Shown: one piece after another, positions 26,597 to 36,574 of the stretch
How the letters are laid out: each line of letters starts with the position of its first letter
Position numbering within the stretch: position 1 is the first letter of the stretch
Assembly (NCBI RefSeq): GCF_003337575.1
Contig: NZ_QPJM01000003.1
Location: 310,001 to 374,000 of the forward strand
Reading direction: 5' to 3'
Source: Phyllobacterium bourgognense
Lineage (GTDB): Bacteria > Pseudomonadota > Alphaproteobacteria > Rhizobiales > Rhizobiaceae
DNA length: 64,000 nt
Notes under the pieces: model-generated
What the model saw: the letters and a program-made list of their open reading frames with translations, nothing else
What the model was told of the DNA's origin: nothing
Database searches by the model: none
Position numbers and translations under genes: made by a program

Positions 26597-26720
26597 TGCG
26601 TGGTTCGACGGGGCTCACCATGAGGAAGGTTGATGATTGCAGGGAGACATTATCTCCAACGTTGCTAACCATTTTGCAGTCCACTAATCTCCCTCATGGT
26701 GAGCCCCGTCGAACCACGCA
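26597..26720. repeat. 124-bp palindromic repeat between convergent genes
   Basis: Perfect 29-base inverted arms (26597-26625 and 26692-26720) enclose 66 bases that continue the symmetry imperfectly. The arms contain GGTTCGACGGGGCTCACC and its complement. Sequences of this kind occur as dispersed intergenic repeats in rhizobial genomes as far as I recall. It lies between the convergent 3' ends of the AsmA-like gene and tyrS, so as RNA it could form a long hairpin on both strands and act as a two-way terminator. Confidence 0.8.
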
Positions 26721-26741
26721 TGGCAGTAATGCCAGCTATTT

Positions 26742-27995
26742 TTAGACCGGCCGCACCAGAATATGCTTCTTCTTGCCGAGGGAGAGTTTGATCACGCCCT
26801 CGGCCGTTACTTCAGACGTCCCAACTTGGGACTTCTCATCGGAAACGCTGGCATCGTTCACCCGCACAGCACCGCCCTGGATGTGGCGGCGGGCTTCACC
26901 GTTCGATCCGGCAAGACCAGCTTTGACGAGAAGTGTCAGGATGCCAATTCCAGCTTCGAGGTCGCTGCCTGCAATTTCGACGGTCGGCAAATTGGTTGCC
27001 AAAGCGCCTTCCTCGAAAGTCTTGCGGGCCGTTTCCGCAGCTTCCTCCGCGGCCTGACGGCCATGAAGCAATGCAGTGATTTCGGTGGCAAGGATCTTCT
27101 TGGTCTCGTTGATCTCCGCGCCGCCCAGCGAGGCCAGACGACTGATCTCATCCAACGGCAACGTCGTGTAGAGTTTCAGGAACCGCTCGACATCGGCATC
27201 TTCGGTGTTGCGCCAATATTGCCAGAAATCGTAGGGGCTCAGCAGATCGGCATTGAGCCAGATCGCACCATTCATCGACTTGCCCATCTTCGCGCCTGAC
27301 GAAGTGGTCAGAAGCGGCGAGGTGAGGGCGTAGAGCTGCGGCGTGCCAAGACGATGACCGAGATCGATACCGTTGACGATATTCCCCCACTGATCGGAGC
27401 CGCCCATCTGCAGGCGCAAGCCATAGCGCTTGTTCAGTTCGACGAAATCATAGGCCTGCAGGATCATGTAGTTGAATTCAAGAAAGGAAAGCGACTGCTC
27501 GCGGTCGAGCCGCTGCTTCACCGAATCGAAGGACAACATGCGGTTGACGGAAAAATGCTGGCCGACATCGCGCAGAAACTCGAGGTAGTTGAGCGGCAAC
27601 AACCATTCAGCATTATTGACCATCAGCGCGTCTTTCTGATCTTCGCCGAAGGATAAATAGTTGGCGAAGACCTTCTTGAGGCTATCGATATTGCTTTGGA
27701 TGATCTCTGGCGTCATCAGCTTGCGCGCCTCATCCTTGAAGGATGGGTCGCCGACCATACCAGTACCACCGCCCATCAGTGCCACCGCGCGATGACCGGT
27801 CTTCTGCATCCAGTGCAGCATCATGATCTGCAGCAGGCTGCCAGCATGTAGGCTGGAGGCTGTGGGGTCAAAGCCGATATATGCCGACACGGTTTCCTTG
27901 GCGAAGAGTGCATCCAGACCGGCATCGTCGGAGGTCTGATGGATGAAGCCGCGCGTTGAAAGCGTGTGCAGAAATTCGGATTTGAAGGCAGACAT
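26742..27995 (-). CDS. tyrS: Tyrosyl-tRNA synthetase
   Basis: The 417-residue class I synthetase that charges tRNA-Tyr. The HIGH-type motif is HAGS in [10 protein letters not shown] and the KMSKS-type loop is KMGKS in [10 protein letters not shown]; a C-terminal S4 RNA-binding region ([15 protein letters not shown]) follows. The ATG at 27993-27995 is preceded by AGGAAAA. It is divergent from anmK and converges on the AsmA-like gene with a palindromic repeat between. Confidence 0.96.
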   Translation of the reverse strand: MSAFKSEFLHTLSTRGFIHQTSDDAGLDALFAKETVSAYIGFDPTASSLHAGSLLQIMMLHWMQKTGHRAVALMGGGTGMVGDPSFKDEARKLMTPEIIQSNIDSLKKVFANYLSFGEDQKDALMVNNAEWLLPLNYLEFLRDVGQHFSVNRMLSFDSVKQRLDREQSLSFLEFNYMILQAYDFVELNKRYGLRLQMGGSDQWGNIVNGIDLGHRLGTPQLYALTSPLLTTSSGAKMGKSMNGAIWLNADLLSPYDFWQYWRNTEDADVERFLKLYTTLPLDEISRLASLGGAEINETKKILATEITALLHGRQAAEEAAETARKTFEEGALATNLPTVEIAGSDLEAGIGILTLLVKAGLAGSNGEARRHIQGGAVRVNDASVSDEKSQVGTSEVTAEGVIKLSLGKKKHILVRPV

Positions 27996-28095
27996 TTCGG
28001 ATTTTCCTGATTGAATCAACTGGCACAAAAGATGTGCCTTGGAGGACGCAGCCGTTTAACATCATTCTCTATCGAATCACAAGAAAGGCAGTGTC

Positions 28096-29226
28096 TTGGC
28101 AGCGATACGACGCGCGATCGGCCTGATGAGCGGAACGTCCATGGACGGAATCGACATCGCGCTCCTCGAAACGGATGGTAGAAGCGAAGTGCGGCGCGGT
28201 CCATCAGACTTCATGCCTTATGAGCGGGCGTTTCAGCGCCGGATCGAAGCCAGTCTCAACGATGCGAAATCCATCGCGTCGAGAAACGAGAGACCAGGTG
28301 AACTTGGCGTGATGGAAGCGGAGCTGACAAAACGTCACGGCGATGCGGTCTCGGTTTTTCTTTCGAGCCATGGCCTGAGTAAAGCCGATGTCGACCTGAT
28401 CGGTTTTCATGGTCAGACAGTCCTCCACAGACCGCTTCAGGCGCTGACAGTACAGCTCGGCGATGGGAAAATGCTGGCTGACCGGACAGGGATCCCGGTC
28501 GTTTATGACATGCGGGCCAATGACATGGTGCATGGCGGGCAGGGCGCACCATTGGTGCCTGCCTATCATCAGGCGCTGGCAGCGCGGGTGCCGCCCGAAC
28601 TGAGCCAAGGGAAGCCTGTCGTCTTCGTCAACATCGGCGGCATATCTAACGTGACCATTACTTCCGGCAATTCTGACCCGGTTGCCTTCGATACAGGACC
28701 GGGTAACACGCTGATCGACCAGTGGGTCTCCGAAAAGGCCGGCATCGCTTACGATGCGGGCGGTTCTATTGCCAGCGAAGGGCTGGTGGTAGGCCATGCG
28801 GTCACACGCTATCTGGCGAAACCGTTTTTCGATCTCGCTCCTCCGAAATCACTTGATCGCAATGATTTCACGCTCGCCGACTTGGGCGATATGGAACTTT
28901 CAGACGGGGCGCGGACCTTGGCCAAAGTGACGGCCGAAGCAATCCTCAAGGCCAGCGCCTATTCGCCAGAAACACCATCGCTCTGGGTGATTTGTGGTGG
29001 CGGCCGCAAGAATGCGACGATCATGACCGATCTCACGCAAGGCGCAGCAATTGCCGGGGCAAAGGTTATCGTTGCTGAGGATCTGGGATTCAACGGCGAT
29101 TCGATGGAAGCCGAAGCCTGGGCCTATCTCGCCGTGCGGTCGCTGGACGGGCTGCCGTTGACCTGGCCAACGACAACCGGTTGCAGCGCCCCCGTGTCCG
29201 GGGGCGTGCTCGTTAAACCTGCCTAG
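28096..29226 (+). CDS. anmK: Anhydro-N-acetylmuramic acid kinase
   Basis: A 376-residue kinase that cleaves and phosphorylates 1,6-anhydroMurNAc to MurNAc-6-phosphate during cell-wall recycling. The ATP-binding GLMSGTSMDGIDIAL is at the N-terminus, FHGQTVLH and AFDTGPGNTLID in the middle, and the adenosine-contact ICGGGRKN near the end. The start is TTG at 28096 with AAAGG eight bases upstream; no ATG fits the conserved N-terminus. It is divergent from tyrS and its stop overlaps the convergent hydrolase by 4 bases. Confidence 0.95.
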   Translation: MAAIRRAIGLMSGTSMDGIDIALLETDGRSEVRRGPSDFMPYERAFQRRIEASLNDAKSIASRNERPGELGVMEAELTKRHGDAVSVFLSSHGLSKADVDLIGFHGQTVLHRPLQALTVQLGDGKMLADRTGIPVVYDMRANDMVHGGQGAPLVPAYHQALAARVPPELSQGKPVVFVNIGGISNVTITSGNSDPVAFDTGPGNTLIDQWVSEKAGIAYDAGGSIASEGLVVGHAVTRYLAKPFFDLAPPKSLDRNDFTLADLGDMELSDGARTLAKVTAEAILKASAYSPETPSLWVICGGGRKNATIMTDLTQGAAIAGAKVIVAEDLGFNGDSMEAEAWAYLAVRSLDGLPLTWPTTTGCSAPVSGGVLVKPA

Positions 29227-29897
29227 CGCAGGCGCTTCGGCTTGGCCTCGACCAATTCGCCATTCAGACGGCGATCGAGATAATCGGAGCATTCTACGAT
29301 GACCTCATCGGTCATGCCCGAGAAGAAGTGGTTGGCACCGACCATCGTCTTCTGCGTGATGGTGATACCCTTCTGTGTCTTCAACTTATCAACCAGGCCC
29401 TGGACATCCTTGGGCGGTGCAACCTTGTCCTGATCGCCATGAAGGATCAGCCCGGAAGAAGGGCAAGGCGCCAGGAACGAGAAATCATAGGTGTTTGGCT
29501 GCGGCGCGACCGAGATAAATCCTTCGATTTCCGGGCGGCGCATCAAGAGTTGCATGCCGATCCAGGCGCCGAAGGAATAACCGGCGACCCAGCAGGTCTT
29601 GGAATCCGGATGCAGCGACTGCACCCAATCAAGTGCGCCGGCGGCGTCCGACAATTCGCCCGAACCATGGTCAAACTCACCCTGACTGCGGCCGATGCCA
29701 CGGAAGTTGAAACGCAACGTCGTGAACCCGCGCTGCTGGAACATGTAAAACAGATCGTAGACGATCTTGTTGTTCATGGTCCCGCCAAACTGCGGATGCG
29801 GATGCAGGACAATCGCGATCGGGGCATTTTTTTCCGTCGAAGGCTGATATCGGCCCTCAAGACGTCCCGCTGGTCCATTGAAAATTACTTCAGGCAT
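29223..29897 (-). CDS. Alpha/beta hydrolase
   Basis: A 224-residue alpha/beta hydrolase of the compact dienelactone-hydrolase-like group. Motifs: VLHPHPQFGGTMNN (oxyanion region), RFNFRGIGRSQG, the nucleophile serine in AGYSFGAWIG, the acid in LHGDQDKVAP and the histidine in GANHFFSG. The substrate is unknown. The ATG at 29895-29897 has GGAG five bases upstream; the longer frame to 29990 would run into the suf regulatory region. It is divergent from the suf operon. Confidence 0.88.
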   Translation of the reverse strand: MPEVIFNGPAGRLEGRYQPSTEKNAPIAIVLHPHPQFGGTMNNKIVYDLFYMFQQRGFTTLRFNFRGIGRSQGEFDHGSGELSDAAGALDWVQSLHPDSKTCWVAGYSFGAWIGMQLLMRRPEIEGFISVAPQPNTYDFSFLAPCPSSGLILHGDQDKVAPPKDVQGLVDKLKTQKGITITQKTMVGANHFFSGMTDEVIVECSDYLDRRLNGELVEAKPKRLR

Positions 29898-29970
29898 ATA
29901 TACTCCAGTCTTCGCCAATTGGGCGCTTCTTGACCAGCCGGGCTTGACGGCAATCAACAGCGACCATAAA

Positions 29971-29997
29971 ACCAGTTTAGAACCGTTCAAAACTGGT
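29971..29997. promoter_or_regulatory. ICE-like (Irr box) palindrome before the suf operon
   Basis: A 27-base near-perfect palindrome (12 of 13 paired positions) centred at 29984. Its core TTTAGAACCGTTCAAAA closely resembles the iron-control element TTTAGAA-N3-TTCTAAA bound by Irr in rhizobia. It lies 95 bases before the sufS2 ATG. In Rhizobium the suf operon is controlled by Irr and RirA, so the location fits. No clear RirA IRO box (TGA-N9-TCA) was found beside it. Confidence 0.6.
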
Positions 29998-30092
29998 GTA
30001 GAACTTATCTCGAACCGGCTTAATAGGCTGGTACGAGGCCGAATTTCAAGAAAATTGCGCTTTTTGCCAAAAGAACAGGAATCAGGAGAAGC

Positions 30093-31268
30093 ATGGCCCG
30101 CAATCGCGCCTATCTAGACTACAATGCAAGTGCACCGCTTATCCCGGCGGCACGCGATGCTGTGGTCAATGCGCTGATGCAGACCGGCAATCCGTCATCC
30201 GTTCATCTGGAAGGCCGTGCGACCAAGGCAATTCTTGAAGCTGCGCGCCGCGATGTCGCCGCGCTGGTCAACTCCAAGCCTGATCATGTGGTCTTTACAT
30301 CGGGTGCGACCGAGGCAGCTTCAACCCTCCTCACGCCACATTATACGATGGGGCGAGCGGCGATGCGCCTGTCGCGGCTTTATGTCGGCGCGAGCGAGCA
30401 TCCTTGCATCCTAGCCGGCGGACAGTTTCCGGCAGATCAGGTTGACGTAATTGGTGTTGACCACAGCGGCCTGGCTGATCTGGAGCAACTGCGTGCGCTT
30501 CTTGTTGCCCATGATCGCAGCCAAGGGCTGCCGCTTGTTGCCGTACAGGCGGCCAACAACGAAACTGGCGTCTTGCAGCCGATCGAAACGATTGGAGCGC
30601 TGGTGAAGGAATTCGGCGGGCTGTTCGTTGTTGACGCGGTGCAGGCTGCAGGACGAATTCCGCTCGATATTACAACAAGTTCTGCGGATTATCTCATCCT
30701 GTCGTCGCACAAGATCGGTGGTCCAAAAGGCGTTGGCGCGATTGTGGCAGTGTCTGATCTGGCAATGCCGAAGCCCATTATCCGCGGCGGTGGACAGGAA
30801 AAGGGCCATCGCGGCGGTACGGAGGCATTGCCACTTATTGCCGGATTCGGTGCAGCAGCACGCGTGGCCAAGGAACGCCTGGATTCTGGTGGCTGGCCAA
30901 CACAAAAACGCGAAATGATCGAACAGAGCGTCCGGACGATCGCGCCTGACGCCTTTATCTATGGTGAGGCTGTTGACCGCCTGCCGAACACCACCATGTT
31001 TTCGCTGGCTGATATGAAAGCGGAAACCGTACAGATCGCTTTCGATCTCGCAGGAATCGCGCTATCCGCCGGGTCCGCCTGTTCATCCGGAAAAGTCGGG
31101 CCAAGTCACGTGCTTGCGGCGATGGGATATGGCGATGGAACAGGCGGTCTGCGGGTCTCGACGGCGCCGGATACCAGTGACGAAGAGATCGCGCTTTTTC
31201 TGGAAGCGCTGAAGATTATGGTCGCGCGACGCGACCGCTCGAAACCAGCCGCGGCCGATGCCGCGTAA
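30093..31268 (+). CDS. sufS2: Cysteine desulfurase, NifS/IscS-like (SufS2)
   Basis: A 391-residue PLP enzyme that takes sulfur from cysteine for iron-sulfur cluster assembly. It opens RAYLDYNASAPL, binds PLP through the lysine in LSSHKIGGPKG, has GGGQEKGHRGGTE, and carries the persulfide cysteine in SAGSACSSGKV. It belongs to the IscS/NifS group, unlike the SufS at 35315. AGGAGAAGC precedes the ATG. As first gene of sufS2-B-C-D-S-T-A it matches the rhizobial suf operon, and the ICE-like palindrome upstream suggests iron control. Confidence 0.9.
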   Translation: MARNRAYLDYNASAPLIPAARDAVVNALMQTGNPSSVHLEGRATKAILEAARRDVAALVNSKPDHVVFTSGATEAASTLLTPHYTMGRAAMRLSRLYVGASEHPCILAGGQFPADQVDVIGVDHSGLADLEQLRALLVAHDRSQGLPLVAVQAANNETGVLQPIETIGALVKEFGGLFVVDAVQAAGRIPLDITTSSADYLILSSHKIGGPKGVGAIVAVSDLAMPKPIIRGGGQEKGHRGGTEALPLIAGFGAAARVAKERLDSGGWPTQKREMIEQSVRTIAPDAFIYGEAVDRLPNTTMFSLADMKAETVQIAFDLAGIALSAGSACSSGKVGPSHVLAAMGYGDGTGGLRVSTAPDTSDEEIALFLEALKIMVARRDRSKPAAADAA

Positions 31269-31436
31269 AGAAATTCGATTATCGGCAGATTATCGCCGTT
31301 AATTGAAAAAAATCCGGTGAATACCGGTGTTAAATCGTGCGATTGCGCACTACATAGAGGCAGATATTCAAGACGACATACTGCCTTGACGTTTGCAACT
31401 GCGGGACCTTGAACCCCGCGTGGATGGAGAACGCCA

Positions 31437-32966
31437 ATGCCTGCAGTGCAGGAAACCATTGACCGGGTCCGTACGCTTGACGTGGACCAGTACAAATACG
31501 GCTTTGAAACCCTTATCGAAATGGATAAGGCGCCGAAGGGCCTTAATGCAGATATCATTCGCTTTATCTCTGCCAAGAAGAATGAGCCGGATTGGATGCT
31601 TGAATGGCGTCTGAAGGCTTATGAACGCTGGCTGACGATGGAAGAGCCCACTTGGGCGCGCGTGAATTATCCGAAGATCGACTTCCAGGATATGGTTTAT
31701 TACGCCGGTCCGAAGAACCAGACCGGCCCGACGTCGCTTGCCGATGTCGATCCGGAACTGCTGCGCACCTATGAGAAGCTCGGAATTCCGCTGAAAGAGC
31801 AGGAAATCCTCGCGGGTGTGCGCAAGGTTGGCGAGGCGAGCCCCAGCGACGAAGACGAGGAAGCCAGCGACAACGTTTACAAGTCCGGCCGCGTCGCGGT
31901 CGATGCTGTGTTCGACAGCGTCTCGGTGGTCACGACATTCAAGGCCGAACTGGCAAAAGCCGGTGTCATCTTCTGCTCGATCTCCGAAGCGATCCGCGAG
32001 CATCCGGATCTGGTGAAGAAGTATCTCGCAACGGTTGTTCCGGTTTCGGATAATTTCTACGCGACGCTGAATTCGGCTGTCTTCACTGACGGTTCGTTTG
32101 TCTATGTGCCGAAGGGCGTGCGCTGCCCGATGGAGCTTTCCACCTATTTCCGCATCAACGAGCGGGATACTGGCCAGTTCGAGCGGACGCTGATCATCGC
32201 GGAAGAAGGTGCGTATGTGTCCTACCTTGAGGGCTGCACGGCACCGCAGCGCGACGAAAACCAGCTGCATGCGGCTGTTGTCGAGCTTATTGCACTTGAC
32301 GATGCAGAGATCAAATATTCCACCGTGCAGAACTGGTTCCCCGGCGATGCGGAAGGCAAGGGCGGTATTTACAACTTCGTCACCAAGCGTGGCGATTGCC
32401 GCGGCGTCAATTCCAAGATCTCGTGGACGCAGGTCGAGACCGGTTCCGCGATCACCTGGAAATACCCATCTGTCATTCTGCGCGGCGACAATTCACGCGG
32501 CGAGTTCTACTCGATTGCCGTTTCCAATGGTCACCAGCAGATCGACAGCGGTACCAAGATGCTGCATCTCGGCAAGAACACATCGAGCCGCATCATCTCC
32601 AAGGGTATTTCAGCGGGCAAGTCGAACAACACCTATCGCGGTCAGGTTTCAGCCCATCGCAAGGCCGAGAACGCCCGCAACTTCACCCAGTGCGACTCGC
32701 TGCTGATTGGTAATGATTGCGGCGCGCATACGGTGCCGTACATCGAAGCCAAAAATGCGACCGCGCAATTCGAACACGAGGCGACCACCTCGAAGATCTC
32801 GGAAGATGCGCTGTTTTATGTAATGCAGCGCGGCATTCCGGAAGAAGAGGCGATTGCACTCATCGTCAATGGCTTCGTCAAGGAAGTCATCCAGGAACTG
32901 CCGATGGAATTTGCCGTTGAAGCGCAGAAGCTAATCGGCATCAGCCTCGAGGGGAGCGTCGGATAA
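31437..32966 (+). CDS. sufB: Fe-S cluster scaffold protein SufB
   Basis: The 509-residue scaffold component of the SufBCD complex, where nascent clusters are built. Visible family segments are [21 protein letters not shown], here [13 protein letters not shown], the cysteine in YLEGCTAPQ, the [19 protein letters not shown] block and [17 protein letters not shown] near the C-terminus. GGAG lies seven bases before the ATG. The 168 bases between sufS2 and sufB may hold an additional promoter. The stop overlaps the next small gene. Confidence 0.96.
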   Translation: MPAVQETIDRVRTLDVDQYKYGFETLIEMDKAPKGLNADIIRFISAKKNEPDWMLEWRLKAYERWLTMEEPTWARVNYPKIDFQDMVYYAGPKNQTGPTSLADVDPELLRTYEKLGIPLKEQEILAGVRKVGEASPSDEDEEASDNVYKSGRVAVDAVFDSVSVVTTFKAELAKAGVIFCSISEAIREHPDLVKKYLATVVPVSDNFYATLNSAVFTDGSFVYVPKGVRCPMELSTYFRINERDTGQFERTLIIAEEGAYVSYLEGCTAPQRDENQLHAAVVELIALDDAEIKYSTVQNWFPGDAEGKGGIYNFVTKRGDCRGVNSKISWTQVETGSAITWKYPSVILRGDNSRGEFYSIAVSNGHQQIDSGTKMLHLGKNTSSRIISKGISAGKSNNTYRGQVSAHRKAENARNFTQCDSLLIGNDCGAHTVPYIEAKNATAQFEHEATTSKISEDALFYVMQRGIPEEEAIALIVNGFVKEVIQELPMEFAVEAQKLIGISLEGSVG

Positions 32967-33172
32967 TGGCACCAATTACTACTGACGCACTCGACAGGCT
33001 TCGCCGACGTTATGAAGAATTGGGCGAAGTGATCGACGAGTTGACTGATACGATTGCGCGTTCGTCTACCGCGACCGAGAGCGTTCTTGAGCCGGAACTG
33101 ATTAGAGCGCGCAAGGAACTCGCATCTGTGGTCGAGCGCCTCAAGACCCTCAGCGGCGAGAGCTCATCATAG
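32966..33172 (+). CDS. Small helical protein inside the suf operon
   Basis: A 68-residue protein whose ATG shares a base with the sufB stop (TAATG). Heptad-like leucine and charged residues (LDRLRRRYEELGEVIDELTD, then ARKELASVVERLKTL) suggest two helices forming a coiled coil or hairpin. No motif is recognised. The tight coupling between sufB and sufC suggests it is expressed with the Suf machinery; any role there is inference. Confidence 0.6.
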   Translation: MAPITTDALDRLRRRYEELGEVIDELTDTIARSSTATESVLEPELIRARKELASVVERLKTLSGESSS

Positions 33173-33261
33173 TCGGCACGGCACGTGTCATTGGCCGACA
33201 GAACCAAGATTGAAAGTTAGGGATCGCCAAGGCTGATCCCCGGAATCCAAAAGGTAGTAAT

Positions 33262-34017
33262 ATGCTGGAAATCAGAAACCTTCATGCGAAGATCGCAGAC
33301 ACGGACACCGAGATCATTCGCGGCCTGAATCTCACCGTCAAGGCTGGTGAAGTCGCTGCGATCATGGGGCCGAACGGTTCCGGGAAATCGACTCTGTCCT
33401 ATATTCTCGCGGGTCGTGCTGACTACGAAGTCACCGAGGGCGATATCCTCTACAACGGCGAATCCATTCTGGAGCTCGACCCGTCCGAGCGTGCAGCCAA
33501 GGGCATTTTCCTGGCGTTCCAATATCCGATGGAGATACCGGGTGTTGCGACGATGGAATTCCTGAAGGTAGCTATGAATTCGCAGCGCAAGGCACGCGGT
33601 GAAGAGCCGCTGAAAATTCCCGAATTCATCGGGCGCGTAAAGACAGCAGCTGCGTCGCTCGACATGGACATCGCCATGCTCAAACGTCCGCTCAATGTCG
33701 GTTTCTCCGGCGGCGAGAAAAAACGTGCGGAAATCCTGCAGATGAAGCTGCTCGAGCCGAAGCTCTGCGTTCTCGACGAGACCGATTCCGGTCTCGACAT
33801 CGACGCGCTCAAGATCGTTGCCGATGGCGTCAATGCATTGCGGTCGCCCGATCGCGCAGTGGTCGTCATCACCCACTACCAGCGTTTGCTCGACTATATC
33901 GTGCCGGACACTGTCCATGTTCTCTACAAGGGGCAGGTGATCAAGTCGGGCGACAAGAATCTTGCACTCGAGCTGGAAGAGAATGGCTATGCCAATATTA
34001 TCGGTGAGGCAGCCTGA
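33262..34017 (+). CDS. sufC: Fe-S cluster assembly ATPase SufC
   Basis: A 251-residue ABC-type ATPase that drives the SufBCD scaffold. Walker A is GPNGSGKST, the signature GFSGGEKKRAEI and Walker B LCVLDETDSGLD, where the aspartate-threonine-aspartate pattern is typical of SufC. The C-terminal HYQRLLDYIVPD and LYKGQVIKSG segments are also characteristic. It sits 90 bases after the small helical gene and 11 bases before sufD. Confidence 0.97.
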   Translation: MLEIRNLHAKIADTDTEIIRGLNLTVKAGEVAAIMGPNGSGKSTLSYILAGRADYEVTEGDILYNGESILELDPSERAAKGIFLAFQYPMEIPGVATMEFLKVAMNSQRKARGEEPLKIPEFIGRVKTAAASLDMDIAMLKRPLNVGFSGGEKKRAEILQMKLLEPKLCVLDETDSGLDIDALKIVADGVNALRSPDRAVVVITHYQRLLDYIVPDTVHVLYKGQVIKSGDKNLALELEENGYANIIGEAA

Positions 34018-34028
34018 GGAATAACGTC

Positions 34029-35300
34029 ATGAATGTTCATACAGGACGCCAACCCACACCTGCTGAATCGGCACTGGTCGACGCTTTCGTCGACCGGATG
34101 GGCGAACTGCCGGGCGACGGCGAGATCGCCAGCGCCCGCGACAACGCGATTGAAGCGTTGAAGACGCAAGGCCTTCCGTCGCGTCGCGTCGAGGCTTGGC
34201 ACTATACTGATCTGCGAACACTGCTACGCAACGTTCCCGCCTATGACGGGACAGCTGGAACCAACGCCCTGCCAGCGATTATCGCAGGATCGGCGGTGGC
34301 GACAGTCTCCAACGGCGTCGCGCTGACCTCTCCGCGTCTCGAAGGTGTCGAATTCACCAGGTTCGGTGATAAACTGTCCGATGGTTCGGTGATCCGCGAG
34401 CTTGCCATTCGTGACGGCGACGACGCGATCGGCCAGATCAATGCGGCCTATGTCACCGATGGCTGGGCGATTGCCTTTGCCGATGGTGTAGAACTGGAAA
34501 CGCCGCTTGAATTGCAGAACGCCCAGCTTCGCGGCCAGGGGCATGTGCGTTTTCCGGTCAAGTTCGGCAAGGGTGTCAAGGCAACAATCATCGAGCGCCA
34601 AACCGGCGGCGAGGGCGAAGGCTTTTCAACCAGCGTCAGCAATGTAACCGTCGCTGATGATGCGGAAATCACCTGGATCATCCTGCGCGAGCAGGGCGTC
34701 GAGGCAACGCAGCTGGCGCAGTTCATCGCCACGATTGGCTCCAATGCCAAATTGACGGTTTATGTTGTCAATGCCGGCGGCAAGCTCGTCCGTCAGGAGG
34801 TGCATGTGCTGGTGAAGGGTGAAGGTTCCGACTTCCAGCTCCGCGGCGTCAATTTGCTCGGCGGCGACAGCCACACGGACGTCACCATGACACTCGGTCA
34901 TCTGGTCGAAAACACAACATCGGTGCAGATCATCCGAAATGTCGTCACTGATCGCGCGCGCGGCGTGTTCCAGGGTCAGATCAAGGTCAACAAGATCGCC
35001 CAGAAGACCGACGCGCGCATGGCATGCAACACGTTGCTTCTCTCGGACGACGGCGAATTCGATGCCAAGCCGGAGCTGGAGATTTTTGCGGATGACGTGG
35101 CCTGCGGCCATGGCGCAACGGTTACAGAGATCGATGGCAATCATCTTTTCTACCTGCGTGCACGCGGCATCCCGGAAAATGAAGCGCGAGGTCTTCTGAT
35201 CAAGGCATTCGTTGCCGAAATCGTCGAAGAGCTGGAAAACGAACCCCTTGTCGAGGCGCTTGAAGACATTCTCGACAAATGGCTTGCGGTACACGTCTGA
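34029..35300 (+). CDS. sufD: Fe-S cluster assembly protein SufD
   Basis: A 423-residue paralogue of SufB and third part of the SufBCD complex. The N-terminal helical part (VEAWHYTDLRTLL) is followed by the beta-helix core and the conserved ACNTLLLSDDGEFDAKPELEI, here DAKPELEIFADDVACGHGATV in family style, whose histidine contributes to cluster assembly. The start follows TGAGGAATAACGTC after the sufC stop. Together with SufB it forms the protomer acted on by SufC. Confidence 0.95.
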   Translation: MNVHTGRQPTPAESALVDAFVDRMGELPGDGEIASARDNAIEALKTQGLPSRRVEAWHYTDLRTLLRNVPAYDGTAGTNALPAIIAGSAVATVSNGVALTSPRLEGVEFTRFGDKLSDGSVIRELAIRDGDDAIGQINAAYVTDGWAIAFADGVELETPLELQNAQLRGQGHVRFPVKFGKGVKATIIERQTGGEGEGFSTSVSNVTVADDAEITWIILREQGVEATQLAQFIATIGSNAKLTVYVVNAGGKLVRQEVHVLVKGEGSDFQLRGVNLLGGDSHTDVTMTLGHLVENTTSVQIIRNVVTDRARGVFQGQIKVNKIAQKTDARMACNTLLLSDDGEFDAKPELEIFADDVACGHGATVTEIDGNHLFYLRARGIPENEARGLLIKAFVAEIVEELENEPLVEALEDILDKWLAVHV

Positions 35301-35314
35301 TCGACTGAACCTAT

Positions 35315-36574
35315 ATGGAAAGCGCGGCTATCATGGATACAAGGATCATTCAAAGCGGCTATGACGTAGAGGCAATTCGCCAGGATTTCCCGATCCTGTC
35401 GCGCGAAGTCTATGGCAAGCCGCTGGTGTATCTCGATAATGGCGCTTCGGCCCAGAAACCGCGGGCTGTGATCGATATGATCACGCAAACCTATTCCAAC
35501 GAATACGCCAATGTGCATCGCGGGCTACATTTCCTGTCGAACGCTGCGACCGATGCCTATGAAAAGGCACGGGAAAGCGTCCGCCGGTTTCTGAATGCGG
35601 CGTCGGTTGATGAAATCGTTTTCACCAAATCCGCGACGGAGTCGATCAATACTGTCGCCTATGGCTACGGTATGCCGAATATCGGAACAAGTGACGAGAT
35701 CGTGCTTTCCATCATGGAGCACCACTCGAACATCGTGCCTTGGCATTTCATTCGTGAGCGCCAGGGGGCCAAGCTCGTCTGGGTGCCCGTCGATGAACAG
35801 GGTGCATTCCACATCGAGGAATTTGAAAAGCGGCTGACCGACCGCACCAAGCTTGTCGCGATCACCCATATGTCAAACGTGCTCGGTACAGTGACGCCGA
35901 TCAAGGAGATCGTCCGCATTGCCCATGCTCGCGGTATTCCGGTGCTGGTCGATGGCAGCCAGGGTGCGGTCCATCTGCCGGTCGATGTGCAGGATCTCGG
36001 TTGCGACTGGTATATTTTCACCGGCCACAAGATCTACGGACCGTCGGGCATAGGCGTACTTTATGGGCGCAAGGAAATGCTCGAAGCGATGCGGCCATTC
36101 CAGGGTGGCGGCGAAATGATCGAGGAGGTGACGGAGGATATCGTCACTTACAACCACCCGCCACACCGGTTTGAAGCTGGCACCCCGCCGATCGCCCAGG
36201 CTATCGGGCTTGGCGCAGCGATCGAATATGTCGAGAAGATCGGCCGCGCAGCTATTCTCGCCCACGAAGAAGATTTGCGCGATTATGCGCACCAACGTCT
36301 GCGCGAAATCAATTCGCTGCGTATCTTTGGCGATGCAAAGGGCAAGGGTGCGATTATTTCCTTCGAACTGCAGGGCATCCATGCCCATGACGTATCAATG
36401 GTGATCGACCGTGCAGGCGTTGCCGTGCGGGCGGGTACCCATTGCGCACAGCCGCTATTGAAACGTTTCGGCGTAACATCCACATGCCGTGCATCGTTTG
36501 CGATGTATAATACAAGAGACGAGATCGATGTTCTCGCCGATGCGCTGGAAAAGGCGCGGAAATTCTTTGGGTGA
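35315..36574 (+). CDS. sufS: Cysteine desulfurase SufS
   Basis: A 419-residue class II cysteine desulfurase. The PLP lysine is in FTGHKIYGPSG and the catalytic cysteine in RAGTHCAQPLL, the short-loop SufS form, with PLVYLDNGASAQKP at the N-terminus. A second ATG at 35333 is an equally possible start; neither has a strong ribosome binding site. The operon thus holds two desulfurases of different classes. The SufE partner is not in the window. Confidence 0.95.
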   Translation: MESAAIMDTRIIQSGYDVEAIRQDFPILSREVYGKPLVYLDNGASAQKPRAVIDMITQTYSNEYANVHRGLHFLSNAATDAYEKARESVRRFLNAASVDEIVFTKSATESINTVAYGYGMPNIGTSDEIVLSIMEHHSNIVPWHFIRERQGAKLVWVPVDEQGAFHIEEFEKRLTDRTKLVAITHMSNVLGTVTPIKEIVRIAHARGIPVLVDGSQGAVHLPVDVQDLGCDWYIFTGHKIYGPSGIGVLYGRKEMLEAMRPFQGGGEMIEEVTEDIVTYNHPPHRFEAGTPPIAQAIGLGAAIEYVEKIGRAAILAHEEDLRDYAHQRLREINSLRIFGDAKGKGAIISFELQGIHAHDVSMVIDRAGVAVRAGTHCAQPLLKRFGVTSTCRASFAMYNTRDEIDVLADALEKARKFFG

